From Actinomycetes bacterium (GTDB lineage: Bacteria; Actinomycetota; Actinomycetes; Propionibacteriales; Nocardioidaceae): a stretch of DNA of 10,611 bases. The position numbers and the translations under genes are program-made. Below are positions 1 to 8,217 of the stretch, piece after piece (the stretch's first letter is position 1; every line of letters starts with the position of its first letter). Location of the stretch: NCBI GenBank assembly GCA_023252095.1, contig JAHEXN010000098.1, positions 1-10,611 of the forward strand, given 5' to 3'. The notes beneath the pieces were generated by a model. The model made no database searches and was not told the DNA's origin. It worked only from the letters and a program-made list of their open reading frames with translations.

Positions 1-148
1 CGGCCGACTTGGCGTCCTTGGACCAGCCGTCAGAGCCGACGGCAGGCAGGACGAAGGCCATGACGACACCGGCGACCAGACCCAGGAGACCGATGGCGTA
101 CGCGGCCGAGGTCCTGGTCGACCGCCCGGTCGCCCGGGCGGACGTCAC
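1..148 (-). CDS. Probable Mce-associated membrane protein (Mam/Mas type), N-terminal fragment cut by window edge
   Basis: A reading frame opens with GTG at 148-146 and stays open for 49 codons to base 1, where the window ends. Its GTG overlaps the mceF TGA stop as GTGA, the same junction seen throughout the operon, which is the main reason to believe it. The visible protein begins with a short Arg-rich segment (VTSARATGRSTRTS), then one hydrophobic stretch at about residues 16-37 (from AAYAIGLL to MAFVLPAV), then a polar segment (GSDGWSKDAKSA). This looks like a cytoplasmic tail, one membrane anchor and the start of an extracytoplasmic domain. In other actinobacteria, mceF is commonly followed by small single-span mam/mas genes that support the Mce complex, so that role is inferred from position and topology. 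The fold cannot be seen. No strong ribosome binding site precedes it, consistent with coupling to mceF. Confidence 0.68.
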   Translation of the reverse strand, partial: MTSARATGRSTRTSAAYAIGLLGLVAGVVMAFVLPAVGSDGWSKDAKSA

Positions 149-1356
149 CGGCTCGTTCCGAGCAGCAGCCACTCCAGATCGCCCTTCCCCTCCGCGGTCG
201 GGACCACGGTACGGGACAGCTCCGACTGGGTGGAGCCACGGGGGACGAGGTTCGGGTCGGTGCACCCGAGCTCGGGGTTGAAGATCTCCTGACCGAGCGC
301 GTCGACGTCGGAGACGTCGGCCGGCAGGCGGACGTCGCGGTAGCCCACGTTCGGACCCTCGCAGAGCGTGAACCCGCCCGGGAGCGGAGCCGGCAGTCCG
401 AGGACGTTGCCGAATGCGGCGTTGAACTGACCGTCCGGCGTCGGCGTCGCCACCGTGAACGCGCCCTGGATCAGGTACGGGTAGAGCAGGAACAAGGTCT
501 GCAGCCCCACGACGTTCTCGTCGAGGATGCGCACGGGGCCCTGGAGGTTGGCCAGGACCGAGCTCAGGTCGGCCGAGTTCTCGCTCACGACGGCGTTGAT
601 GGTCTGGGCGGCACCCGAGCCCTCGTCGATCAGGGCGCGCAGGTCGCCGTCGGAGGTGACCAGCGTGTCGGTGAACAGGGCCAGGTCGCTCGCGAAGGAC
701 TGGATCTGGCTGCCCTTGTCGATCTGGGTCTGCAGCACGGTGCTGGACGAGTTGATCAGGCTCCGCGTGACGTCGATGTTGTCCTGCGCCTGCTGGACCA
801 GGTTCGCGGTGGAGTCCAGGATCTCGCCCAGCGCCGGACCGGCTCCGTCGAACGCGGTGCCGAGCTCGGTGACCACGGTGTCGAGGTCGTCGGTGGGGAC
901 CGAGGAGACGAAGGAGTTCAGGTTCGTCAGCAACGTGCGCGTGTCGATCGGCACCTGGGTGTCGCCGACCTTGATGTTCGAGCCCGCCTTGAGGTACGGC
1001 GCGCCGGATCCCTGGGGTCGCAGGTCGAGGTACTGCTCGCCGATCGCCGACTTGTTGGCCACGACGGCCTGGGCGTCGGCCGAGATCCGCGGCGCCGACT
1101 TCTCGATGTCGAGGGTGGCCTTGACGCCGTTGCTCGTGAACGTGAGCTTGTCGACCGTGCCCACCGCGATGCCGCGGTAGGTGACCTCGGCCCCGGCGAA
1201 GATGCCGCCGGACTCACTGAGCTCGACGGTGACCGGGAAGGTCCGGTCGACCACCAGGCGGTCGATCTGGGCGTACTTCGCGCCGACGTAGCTGACGCCG
1301 ATCACCGTGACGAGCACGAACATCAGGAGCTGGATCTTGGTCAGGCGGGTGATCAT
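145..1356 (-). CDS. mceF: MceF, MCE-family lipid-transport subunit
   Basis: This 403-residue protein is the sixth MCE subunit of the operon. The N-terminus (MITRLTKIQL) leads into a membrane anchor at about residues 9-27. An MCE (MlaD-like) domain follows at about 41-114, with the typical RGIAVGTVDKL strand-turn near 61-71 and the pore-side IGEQYLDL segment near 105-112. Residues about 140-290 are largely helical and Ser/Thr/Asp/Gln-rich, matching the region that builds the needle in known Mce complexes. The C-terminal part has exactly two cysteines, C332 and C365, which could form a disulfide outside the membrane. The ATG at 1356 is chosen because it overlaps the mceE stop as ATGA and has a GGGAGG ribosome binding site (1364-1369) seven bases upstream. 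Family and position in the A-F order are clear; the exact lipid cargo is unknown. Confidence 0.93.
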   Translation of the reverse strand: MITRLTKIQLLMFVLVTVIGVSYVGAKYAQIDRLVVDRTFPVTVELSESGGIFAGAEVTYRGIAVGTVDKLTFTSNGVKATLDIEKSAPRISADAQAVVANKSAIGEQYLDLRPQGSGAPYLKAGSNIKVGDTQVPIDTRTLLTNLNSFVSSVPTDDLDTVVTELGTAFDGAGPALGEILDSTANLVQQAQDNIDVTRSLINSSSTVLQTQIDKGSQIQSFASDLALFTDTLVTSDGDLRALIDEGSGAAQTINAVVSENSADLSSVLANLQGPVRILDENVVGLQTLFLLYPYLIQGAFTVATPTPDGQFNAAFGNVLGLPAPLPGGFTLCEGPNVGYRDVRLPADVSDVDALGQEIFNPELGCTDPNLVPRGSTQSELSRTVVPTAEGKGDLEWLLLGTSR

Positions 1357-2714
1357 GCGGTGGCCTCCCAGTCGAGCAGCAGCGCCGACAGGTCCGACGA
1401 CCCCGTGGAGGCCGTGACGGTCGTGCGGCAGAGAAGGCCCGGCAGCAGGCAGGACGGAGCCGGGGTCGTGGCGTCCGGCGCGGGCGCAGCGCCCGGGTCG
1501 GCCGTGGCGTCCGGCGCAGGCGTGCTCGCCGGCGCCGGGGCGCCGCCACTCAGCATCTGGACCAGACCGGTCAGCTGCTCGGTGCCGCCACCGAGGTCGG
1601 TCTCCGACTGTGTCTCGCCCGTCAGCGGGGTTCCGCCGGCGGGAACCAGGAACCGGAACAGGTTGACCAACGACTCGGTGTCGAGGTCGATGTTGATGTT
1701 CAAGTTCAGGTAGTCACCACCACATCCCGAGGGTGTGTCCTTCAGCGGGACGTTGTCCGACGGACGCGGGCAGTACTGCTGGACCGCCGCCAGGGTGCCG
1801 CCGACCGCACTGTTGGGGAAGGGGAACGACACGAACGTGCTGAAGTTCTTCACGAGGTCGTCACCGGCGAGGGCCAGGTTCGACAGCAGGGGCTGCAGCG
1901 CCTGCAGGTTGGCGACGGTGTCCTCGCGCGAGGCTTGGATGACGCCGGTGGCGGTGTCGCCGAGGTTCTGCAGGGCGGTCGTGAGCGCGACGAGGTCGTC
2001 GCGCTGCTGGTCGAGCACCGTGAAGGCCGCAGGCAGGTTGTCGAGGGCCGACTCGATCGCGGACCGCTGACCGTTGGCCGTGATCGCGAGGTTGTTGACC
2101 TTCTCGAGCGAGGTCAGGAGGGCGTCCTTGTTCTGGTCGATCTGCCCGAGGAACACGGTCGTGTTGTCGAGCAGCGCCTTGATGTCGGCCTCGTTGCCGG
2201 TCGTGGCCTTGTTCAGCTCGGTGACGATCGTGTTGACCTTGTCGAGACCGCCGTTGTTGAACAGCAGCGACGCGGCACCGAGCACCTCCTCGACCTCCGG
2301 GTTGCGGCCGGACTGCTCGAGCGGGATCTCGTCACCGTCGGAGAGCTCACCGGTGGCCCCGCTGGCGGGCGGCGACAGCGAGACGAACTTCTCGCCGAGC
2401 AGGCTGCTCTGGCGGATCGTGGCCTCGGCGTTGTCGGGCAGGTCGACCGACCCGTTGAGCTCGACGACCACGACGGCGGTCCAGCCCTCGAGCTCGACGG
2501 ACTTGACCCGACCGACGGCGATGTCGTCGACCCGGACCGCGCTCTGCGGCACGAGGTCGAGCACGTCGCGGAACTCGATCGTGACCTGGTACGGGTCGTC
2601 GCCGACGTCGGCACCTCCCGGGAGGGGGAGGTCGGTGGCCGTGAAGGAGCAGCCGGACGTGACGACGGCCGCCACGACGCCGACCGTCAGAAGTCGCAGG
2701 TTCGGGCGCTTCAC
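1353..2714 (-). CDS. mceE: MceE, MCE-family lipoprotein subunit
   Basis: A 453-residue MCE subunit predicted to be a lipoprotein. The signal peptide is KRPNLRLL plus a hydrophobic core, ending at VTSGC with the lipidated cysteine at C22. This fits the general lipobox pattern but has Thr at -3 where Leu or Val is usual. The MCE domain spans about 41-115 (RVDDIAVGRV near 61-70, LLGEKFVSLSPP near 105-116). A long helical segment follows to about 300. The remainder has four more cysteines (C315, C331, C422, C429) and a Pro/Ala/Thr/Asp-rich linker at about 392-420 containing APDAT twice. MceE is the usual lipoprotein of actinobacterial mce operons, so identity is firm. The GTG at 2714 overlaps the mceD stop as GTGA and has a G-rich ribosome binding site 6 bases upstream. 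The frame is open further upstream, but a start there would hide the signal peptide. Confidence 0.93.
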   Translation of the reverse strand: MKRPNLRLLTVGVVAAVVTSGCSFTATDLPLPGGADVGDDPYQVTIEFRDVLDLVPQSAVRVDDIAVGRVKSVELEGWTAVVVVELNGSVDLPDNAEATIRQSSLLGEKFVSLSPPASGATGELSDGDEIPLEQSGRNPEVEEVLGAASLLFNNGGLDKVNTIVTELNKATTGNEADIKALLDNTTVFLGQIDQNKDALLTSLEKVNNLAITANGQRSAIESALDNLPAAFTVLDQQRDDLVALTTALQNLGDTATGVIQASREDTVANLQALQPLLSNLALAGDDLVKNFSTFVSFPFPNSAVGGTLAAVQQYCPRPSDNVPLKDTPSGCGGDYLNLNINIDLDTESLVNLFRFLVPAGGTPLTGETQSETDLGGGTEQLTGLVQMLSGGAPAPASTPAPDATADPGAAPAPDATTPAPSCLLPGLLCRTTVTASTGSSDLSALLLDWEATA

Positions 2715-3946
2715 TGGGTGCCCCCCGTCAGGTACTGGGCCAGGTCGGTGAGCTCCGGCAGCTGCGTGGCCGACGCGTCCGGTGCGGCGGTCGCCGGGTC
2801 CGTGGTGGGCTCGCTCCCGGCGCCACCCACCGGAAGGGCAGGCAGGCCACCGAAGATGGGCCCGAGGAGTCCGGTCAGCGTCGAGCACAGGGTTCCTGGC
2901 ATGTCGGGTGTCTGTTGCAGCACCGAGCAGATCGCCCGCGCAGGCCCGCCGGGACCGGTCAGCAGCCCGAGCAGGGTGCCCGGGAGGTTCGCGTGCGTGT
3001 CGAGCGTGCCGTAGACCGGGTTGTACGCCAGCGTGACGTTCGACAGCACGGTCGGCGCGGCGACCGAGAACTCACCGATCTCGGTCTCACGGGAGGCGAG
3101 CACCTCGGCGAGCGACTTGAGGTTGACCACGTTGGCGCGCAGGGTGGAGCGGTTGTCGCTCACGAGCGACTCGACGCTGGTGAGCGCCGTGGTCAGGGTC
3201 GACAGCGTCGCTGCGAGGTCCTCGCGCTCGGTCTCGAGCACCTCGGCGACGGCCGCGGTGTTGTCGTTGAAGGACCGCACCGTGGCGTCGTTCTCCTCGA
3301 GCATCGACACGAAGTCCTCGACCTGGCGCACACCGGCGAACAGCTCGTCGGAGTTGTCGCTCAGCGTAGTCGTGAACTGGCCGAAGTTCTTCAGCGTCTC
3401 GTTGAGCTGGGCACCCTGGCCTTCGAGCTGGTCGGCCGAGCTCGAGACCAGGTCGCTGAGGGCGCCGTCGGCATTGGCCCCGTCCGGGCCCAGTGCCACG
3501 GTCAGGTCGTCGATCGACTCGTAGACCTGGTCAAGCTCGACGGGGACCGCCGTGCGGTCGGTGTCGAGGTGCGCGGCGTTCGCGAGCTTCTCTCCCCCGC
3601 TGTAGGCGGGGGCCAGCTGCACGAAGCGGTCGCCGACGATCGCGGGCGACACGATGACGGCCTTGACGTCGTTCGGCAGGTCGACGTCGGAGTCGACCTC
3701 GATCGTGGCGCGGATGAACTCGCCCTTCGGCTCGAGCTCGGTGACCTTGCCGACCGGAACACCCAGCACCCGCACCTCCGAGCCCTCGTACAGGGACGTG
3801 GTCTGGGTGAAGTCGGCCGTGATGGTGCGATCGCCGCCGCCACGGTTGAAGACCAGCACGACCGCGGCGAAGAGCGCCACGACGACGAAGATCGCCAGGA
3901 CCTTGCTCGCTCCGGCAAGACGCTGGGCGAAGGAGATGGGGCTCAC
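2711..3946 (-). CDS. mceD: MceD, MCE-family lipid-transport subunit
   Basis: This 411-residue subunit has a membrane anchor at about residues 14-33 (from SKVLAIFV to AAVVLVFN), then an MCE domain at about 41-113 with EVRVLGVPVGKVTEL near 57-71 and IVGDRFVQLAP near 103-113. A predicted needle-forming helical region runs to about 290 and contains repeated Leu, Asp and Asn heptad-like stretches. An AYNPVYGTLDTHAN segment at 307-320 resembles one I associate with MceD proteins, and a Pro/Thr/Ala-rich stretch (about 378-395) lies near the end. Two cysteines, C340 and C354, sit after the helical region. The start is GTG at 3946: it overlaps the mceC stop as GTGA and has the best ribosome binding site in the operon (GGAGGAG at 3951-3957, four bases upstream). 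The D assignment rests on order between C and the E lipoprotein. Confidence 0.92.
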   Translation of the reverse strand: MSPISFAQRLAGASKVLAIFVVVALFAAVVLVFNRGGGDRTITADFTQTTSLYEGSEVRVLGVPVGKVTELEPKGEFIRATIEVDSDVDLPNDVKAVIVSPAIVGDRFVQLAPAYSGGEKLANAAHLDTDRTAVPVELDQVYESIDDLTVALGPDGANADGALSDLVSSSADQLEGQGAQLNETLKNFGQFTTTLSDNSDELFAGVRQVEDFVSMLEENDATVRSFNDNTAAVAEVLETEREDLAATLSTLTTALTSVESLVSDNRSTLRANVVNLKSLAEVLASRETEIGEFSVAAPTVLSNVTLAYNPVYGTLDTHANLPGTLLGLLTGPGGPARAICSVLQQTPDMPGTLCSTLTGLLGPIFGGLPALPVGGAGSEPTTDPATAAPDASATQLPELTDLAQYLTGGTQ

Positions 3947-4920
3947 GGTGCTCCTCCGGTCGACGGGAGGGACAGCGGAGTGCCGATCCCGAGGAGAACC
4001 TCGAACCATGGTCCCGTGCCGAGTGCCTCCGAGAACAAGCCGAAGAACGCGGGTGACACACGCAGGAGCTCGTCGAGGCTCGCCTCGTTGCTCACGAGGG
4101 TGTCGGTGACGCTCTGCAGCTGCTCGAGCGCCGGCTTCAGGTCGGCCCGCGTGGAGTCGACCAGGGCGGTGAGCTCGGTTGAGATCTGCTGCGTCGAGAC
4201 GAGCAGCGTGTGAATCGCGTCGCGTCGCTGGACCACCGCGTCGAAGAGGGTCGAGGCATCGGTGAAGAGCGTGTCGATCTCGGCGTTGCGGGACGCCAGG
4301 GTGCCGGAGACGGTGTCGAGGCCCACGAGCAGGTCGTTGATCTGCTGGTTGCGGGCTGCGAGGTTGGCCGACAGGTCGGAGAGGCCCACGATGGCCTCGC
4401 CGAACTCCACGGTGGAACCGGCCGCGACCTCGCTCACCGTGGTGAGCGCGGTGGCGAGCTGGTCGGTGTCGATCGCACCGGTCGTCTCGGCGAGGTCGGA
4501 GAAGGCCTGGACGACGTCGTACGGCGCCTGGGTGCGCGACAGCGGGATCGTGGCGTTCTCCTTCATGTCGCCCTCGCCCGCAGGTGTCAGCGCGAGATAG
4601 CTGGCGCCGAGGAGGGTGCGGATGCGGATCGCCGCGCTGGTCTGCGGACCGAAGCCCTCGCCCCCGGTGATGCGGAACCCGACGAGGACCTTGTCGCCGT
4701 CGAGTTCGATGGAGTCGACCTTGCCGACGGTGACGCCGGCGACGCGCACCTCGTCGCCGGAGCGCAAGCCCCCGATCTCGGAGAACTCAGCCGTGTAGAC
4801 GTCGCCACCGCCGATGATCGGCAGACGGTCGGCGCGGAACGCTCCGAACAGCATCAGCGCGATGACCGTGAATCCGACGAGACCGGTGATCGTGTGGTTG
4901 CGCTCGTGGAACGGCTTCAT
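3943..4920 (-). CDS. mceC: MceC, MCE-family lipid-transport subunit
   Basis: At about 325 residues this is the shortest of the six Mce proteins. After MKPFHERNHT comes a membrane anchor at about 11-28, then the MCE domain at about 41-112, with EVRVAGVTVGKVDSIEL near 57-73 and LLGASYLALTP near 103-113. The rest, to about 300, is helical and ends in a short tail (LSLPSTGGAP), without the long Pro/Thr tail seen in many other Mce proteins. It has no cysteine at all, unlike its five paralogues here. Two starts are possible: GTG at 4926, which overlaps the mceB stop as GTGA, and ATG at 4920, two codons later. The ATG is preferred because the six-G Shine-Dalgarno-like run (4930-4935) is 9 bases from it but only 3 from the GTG. 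Subunit letter is from gene order. Confidence 0.92.
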   Translation of the reverse strand: MKPFHERNHTITGLVGFTVIALMLFGAFRADRLPIIGGGDVYTAEFSEIGGLRSGDEVRVAGVTVGKVDSIELDGDKVLVGFRITGGEGFGPQTSAAIRIRTLLGASYLALTPAGEGDMKENATIPLSRTQAPYDVVQAFSDLAETTGAIDTDQLATALTTVSEVAAGSTVEFGEAIVGLSDLSANLAARNQQINDLLVGLDTVSGTLASRNAEIDTLFTDASTLFDAVVQRRDAIHTLLVSTQQISTELTALVDSTRADLKPALEQLQSVTDTLVSNEASLDELLRVSPAFFGLFSEALGTGPWFEVLLGIGTPLSLPSTGGAP

Positions 4921-4922
4921 GG

Positions 4923-5987
4923 TCACTCACCCCCCGGGATGGCGTCGCGACCGCAGCGGTCGCCGCCGATGTCGGGCAGGTTCAGCGGGAACTGCGTGCC
5001 GGTGATCGGATCGGCGAGGGTCAGGTTCAGGCCGCACACGAAGAAGTTGAACTGGCTTCCGGCCGAGGCCGCGTTGCTGAGCTTCTTCATCTTGATCGGC
5101 GTGATCTGCAGCTGTCGCTCGATCTCACCGAGGTTGTCGCCCGCCGTCAGGGTCGACGTGAGCTCCTTGAGGGCCGTGACGTCGGCGGCCAGGGCCGGTG
5201 CACCCTCGTCCAGGAACGACGCCGTCTCGTTGGCCAGTGCCGAGATCGAGTCGATCGAGCCAAGGATCGCCTCCCGGTCCCCGTTGAGACCGGACACGAA
5301 CTGCTGCAACGTGACGATCGTCTGGTCGAGCTGCACGTCGCGGTCGGCCACGATGTCGAGGGTCGTCGAGAGGTTGGTGATGACATCTCCGATGAGTTGG
5401 TCGCGGTCGGCCAAGGTCGAGGTCAGCGACGCCGTGGTGCCAAGGAGGCTCTGGACGCTGCCGGCCTCGCCCTGGAGCACCTGGATGATCTCGAACGCGA
5501 ACTGGTTCGTGTCATCGGGAGAGAGCGCCTCGAACACCGGCTTGAAACCGTTCAGCAGCACGTTGAGGTCGAGGGCGTCGACGGTCTGCTCGTCCGGGAT
5601 CGTCGAGCCGGGCTTCATGACCGCGCTGCTCCCGCTCGGGTCCTGCGAGAGGGCCAGGTAGCGCTGCCCCACGAGGTTGCGGAACTTCAGCGTGGCCATG
5701 GTGTTCTGTGTCAGCGGACGATCGGCGTCGACGCTGAAGGTCACGATCGCCTTGTCGCGCCCGTGCACCTCGACACTGTCGATCTTGCCGACCGCGACGC
5801 CCGAGATGCGCACATCGTCGCCCTTGGCGACGCCGGTGACATCGGTGAACACGGCCTTGTACTCGTGGCCGTCGCGGAACAGCCCATTGGCCAGGATCGA
5901 CATCAGCAGCAGGGTGGCCAGACCGGTGAAGGCCAGGAACAGGCCCACCTTGATGGCGGCCGAGAACGCCTCGCGATCGAGCCTCAT
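4923..5987 (-). CDS. mceB: MceB, MCE-family lipid-transport subunit
   Basis: A 354-residue MCE subunit. The N-terminus MRLDREAFSAAIK is followed by a membrane anchor at about residues 11-33. The MCE domain spans about 43-115 (DVRISGVAVGKIDSVEV near 58-74, NLVGQRYLALSQ near 104-115). The helical region at about 140-300 has three closely similar Asp-Arg-Asp/Glu turns (ADRDQL, ADRDVQL, NGDREAIL), suggesting repeated helical units in the needle. The C-terminal part has two cysteines, C318 and C345, flanking an Asn/Leu/Pro-rich stretch. ATG at 5987 is chosen because it overlaps the mceA stop as ATGA and directly precedes the anchor; the frame is open upstream but codes for low-complexity Arg/Gly/Pro sequence that is clearly a shadow of mceA. 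No strong ribosome binding site is seen, so translation probably depends on ribosomes finishing mceA. Confidence 0.93.
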   Translation of the reverse strand: MRLDREAFSAAIKVGLFLAFTGLATLLLMSILANGLFRDGHEYKAVFTDVTGVAKGDDVRISGVAVGKIDSVEVHGRDKAIVTFSVDADRPLTQNTMATLKFRNLVGQRYLALSQDPSGSSAVMKPGSTIPDEQTVDALDLNVLLNGFKPVFEALSPDDTNQFAFEIIQVLQGEAGSVQSLLGTTASLTSTLADRDQLIGDVITNLSTTLDIVADRDVQLDQTIVTLQQFVSGLNGDREAILGSIDSISALANETASFLDEGAPALAADVTALKELTSTLTAGDNLGEIERQLQITPIKMKKLSNAASAGSQFNFFVCGLNLTLADPITGTQFPLNLPDIGGDRCGRDAIPGGE

Positions 5988-7366
5988 CGGACCGCCACCT
6001 CGGCTCCTTCGTAGAGGGGCCCCAACAGCAGGGGCGCCAGGTCGGAGCTCTGGGCCGGGTCCAGGCCCACGCTGTCGGTCACGAGGGCGTCGAGCATGGT
6101 CCACTCGGACGCCACGCCCGTGCGATTGGCACTGCCCGCGGGCGTGCCGTCAGCGCTGAAGAACTTGCCGTGCGGCGACTTCACACCCACGAGCTGGTAG
6201 AGCTCGGCCGCGCGGGGCGGACCCGGGTAAGGGGTCTCCTGCGGGAAGAGGTCGACCCCTTCGGCGAGCTGGTCGAGCTGCAGACAGGTCGGCTCGACGA
6301 GCGACGCGTTCTCGGCCGAGTTGGCCTCCTCGTAGGAGATGACCGGCTTTTCGTCGAGCGTGTACGGCGTCGGCATGCCGCCGCGAGTGGTCTCCGGGAT
6401 GCCCGGCGTGATGATCTCCAGGTTGATATGGAGCGCGCCCCCGCGGAACAGACTGTCGAGTCGCGGCACGACCGTATCGAGTGCCGCCAGGAAGCACGGG
6501 AAGGTCACTGAGTAACGACCTGCCTGGTACAGCCCGCGACGGCCGTTCGCGTTGAGGTCGACCAGGTCCTGACCGCTCGTGGCGAAGAAGTTCGTCAGGG
6601 TGTTGGCCAACGTCGTCGTGCTGGCCAGGAAGGACGTGAGCTGCGCGTCCTTCTCGACGATCGTGCCGCCGGTCACGACGGAGTTCTCGAGCACCCGCGC
6701 GAGATCGGGCAGCGCGGCCGCGTAGATGTCGGAGACCTCACCGAGGGCGACGAGGTCGTCGACCGCCTGTGGGATCTCGGGGTTGATCTCGGTCAGGTAG
6801 GAGTTGAGCTGCACGAGCGTGTCGCCCAGCTGCTCGCCGCGCCCCTCGAGCGCCGTCGAGACCGCGGTCAGCGTGGTCGAGAGCTCGGCCGGCTCGACCG
6901 CCTCCAGGAGTCCGTAGAGGTTGTTGAGCACCTCCTCGAGCTCGATCGGGACGTCGGCCTTCTCGATGACGTCGCCGGCCTTCAGCGAGTCGGTGGAGGT
7001 GATGGCCGGCGGGATCAGCGCGACGAACTTCTCGCCGAACAGGGTCTTCGGCAGGATCTGCGCCGTGACCCCGGCGGGGATCTCGTCGATCAGGTCGGGG
7101 TTCAGCCCGAGCGTGAGCTCGACGCCGTCGTCGGTGACCTTCTGGTCGGTGACCTCGCCCACGATCATGCCGCGCAGCTTGACGTCAGCGGCCTGCGGCA
7201 GCTGCGAACCGGCCTTGCTGGTCTTCAGCGTGACGTCGTCGGTGCTGACGAACGTCTTGTTGAAGAAGGCGAACGTGAGCCAGACGAAGAACAGCAGCAT
7301 CACGAGGAAGCCGATGCCGAGGACCTTCTTGACCGAGGGACGGTCGAGGGTTGCGGTGCGAGCCAT
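5984..7366 (-). CDS. mceA: MceA, MCE-family lipid-transport subunit
   Basis: The first and longest MCE subunit, about 460 residues. MARTATLDRPSVKK leads into a membrane anchor at about 15-36. The MCE domain spans about 43-121, with DVKLRGMIVGEVTDQKV near 61-77 and TLFGEKFVALIPP near 108-120. A helical needle segment follows (about 145-270), then a C-terminal region of nearly 190 residues with conserved-looking GLYQAGRYSVTFPCF (279-292) and two cysteines, C291 and C361. Two starts are possible: GTG at 7375, which overlaps the yrbEB stop as GTGA, and ATG at 7366, three codons later. ATG is chosen because a GC-rich ribosome-binding-like stretch then has better spacing, but the two differ by only three residues. 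The frame stays open into yrbEB, which is a composition artefact. MceA is always next to YrbEB, supporting the letter. Confidence 0.93.
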   Translation of the reverse strand: MARTATLDRPSVKKVLGIGFLVMLLFFVWLTFAFFNKTFVSTDDVTLKTSKAGSQLPQAADVKLRGMIVGEVTDQKVTDDGVELTLGLNPDLIDEIPAGVTAQILPKTLFGEKFVALIPPAITSTDSLKAGDVIEKADVPIELEEVLNNLYGLLEAVEPAELSTTLTAVSTALEGRGEQLGDTLVQLNSYLTEINPEIPQAVDDLVALGEVSDIYAAALPDLARVLENSVVTGGTIVEKDAQLTSFLASTTTLANTLTNFFATSGQDLVDLNANGRRGLYQAGRYSVTFPCFLAALDTVVPRLDSLFRGGALHINLEIITPGIPETTRGGMPTPYTLDEKPVISYEEANSAENASLVEPTCLQLDQLAEGVDLFPQETPYPGPPRAAELYQLVGVKSPHGKFFSADGTPAGSANRTGVASEWTMLDALVTDSVGLDPAQSSDLAPLLLGPLYEGAEVAVR

Positions 7367-7371
7367 CGCGG

Positions 7372-8217
7372 TCACCCGGCCAATCTGACGGTGACGGTCG
7401 TGCCCCAGATGGCCATCGAGGCCAGCAGGTCGACGACGTTCACGGCGACGATCGAGGTTCGGACTGCCAGGCCCACGGCCACGCCCACGCCGGCGGGACC
7501 GCCGGTGGCGTAGTAGCCGTAGTAGCAGTGGATGAGGATCACGACGACCGCGAAGATCAGGACCTTCGCGAACGACCACAGGACGTCCGTGGGTGGCAGG
7601 AACGTGTTGAAGTAGTGGTCGTACGTGCCGGTGCTCTGGCCGTAGATCTGGGTCACGGTCAGCCTCGTCGCGAAGTAGGACGACAGCAGCCCCACCATGT
7701 AGAGCGGCACGACGGCGATCAGGCCCGCGATGACGCGGGTCGTGACGAGGTACGGCAGCGACGGAACCGCCATGACCTCGAGTGCGTCGACCTCCTCGGA
7801 GATGCGCATCGCGCCGAGCTGGGCGGTGAACCCGCAACCGACCGTGGCGGCCAGCGCGATGCCCGCGACGATCGGGGCGATCTCACGGGTGTTGAAGTAG
7901 GCCGACACGAAGCCGGACAGCGCCGAGGTGCCGAGCTGGTCGAGGGCCGCGTAGCCCTGAATGCCGACCTCGGTGCCGGTGAAGAAGCACATCGCGGTGA
8001 TGACGCCGACTGTGCCGCCCACCAGAGCGAGTGAGCCGGAGCCGAAGGTGACCTCCGCGAGCAGCCGGAAGATCTCCTTGGAGTAGTTCTTGATCGCGCG
8101 CGGCACGCTGGCAATCACGCGCACGTAGAACGCCATCTGGCGTCCCATGTTGTCGAGGGCTCCGGAGGGCTTGGACGCCACTGTTGAGATGCGCGAGCCG
8201 AGAGTCTTGTTCGCCAT
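7372..8217 (-). CDS. yrbEB: YrbEB, MlaE-family permease subunit of the Mce transporter
   Basis: A 281-residue integral membrane protein of the MlaE/YrbE permease family, forming the membrane channel with YrbEA under the MCE ring. It has a polar N-terminal region with an amphipathic helix (about 25-56), then hydrophobic segments at about 62-80, 112-134, 161-183, 215-236 and 245-275. The family cytoplasmic coupling motif is visible as MRISEEVDALEVMAV (137-151), with the Glu-Glu pair at 141-142 that contacts the ATPase in related transporters. A second family feature is the ATGGPAGVGVAVG loop before the last span. Length is normal for the family. ATG at 8217 is used because AAGGGA lies 5 bases upstream and it overlaps the yrbEA stop as TGATG. 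A GTG one codon earlier (8220) is possible but would be only two bases from that ribosome binding site. Confidence 0.95.
   Translation of the reverse strand: MANKTLGSRISTVASKPSGALDNMGRQMAFYVRVIASVPRAIKNYSKEIFRLLAEVTFGSGSLALVGGTVGVITAMCFFTGTEVGIQGYAALDQLGTSALSGFVSAYFNTREIAPIVAGIALAATVGCGFTAQLGAMRISEEVDALEVMAVPSLPYLVTTRVIAGLIAVVPLYMVGLLSSYFATRLTVTQIYGQSTGTYDHYFNTFLPPTDVLWSFAKVLIFAVVVILIHCYYGYYATGGPAGVGVAVGLAVRTSIVAVNVVDLLASMAIWGTTVTVRLAG

Noticed and set aside
1935..5661. Three long plus-strand open frames (1935-3014, 2915-4213, 4210-5661) opposite mceB-mceE
   Set aside because: They lie antisense to well-supported Mce genes, encode Arg/Gly/Val/Asp-rich low-complexity protein, and have no ribosome binding site. 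High third-position GC on the coding strand keeps the opposite frame free of stops.
7367..7837. Extension of the mceA frame upstream through yrbEB
   Set aside because: The extra 157 residues are Arg/His/Gly-rich, overlap the well-supported yrbEB, and would bury the membrane anchor. It is an out-of-frame shadow.
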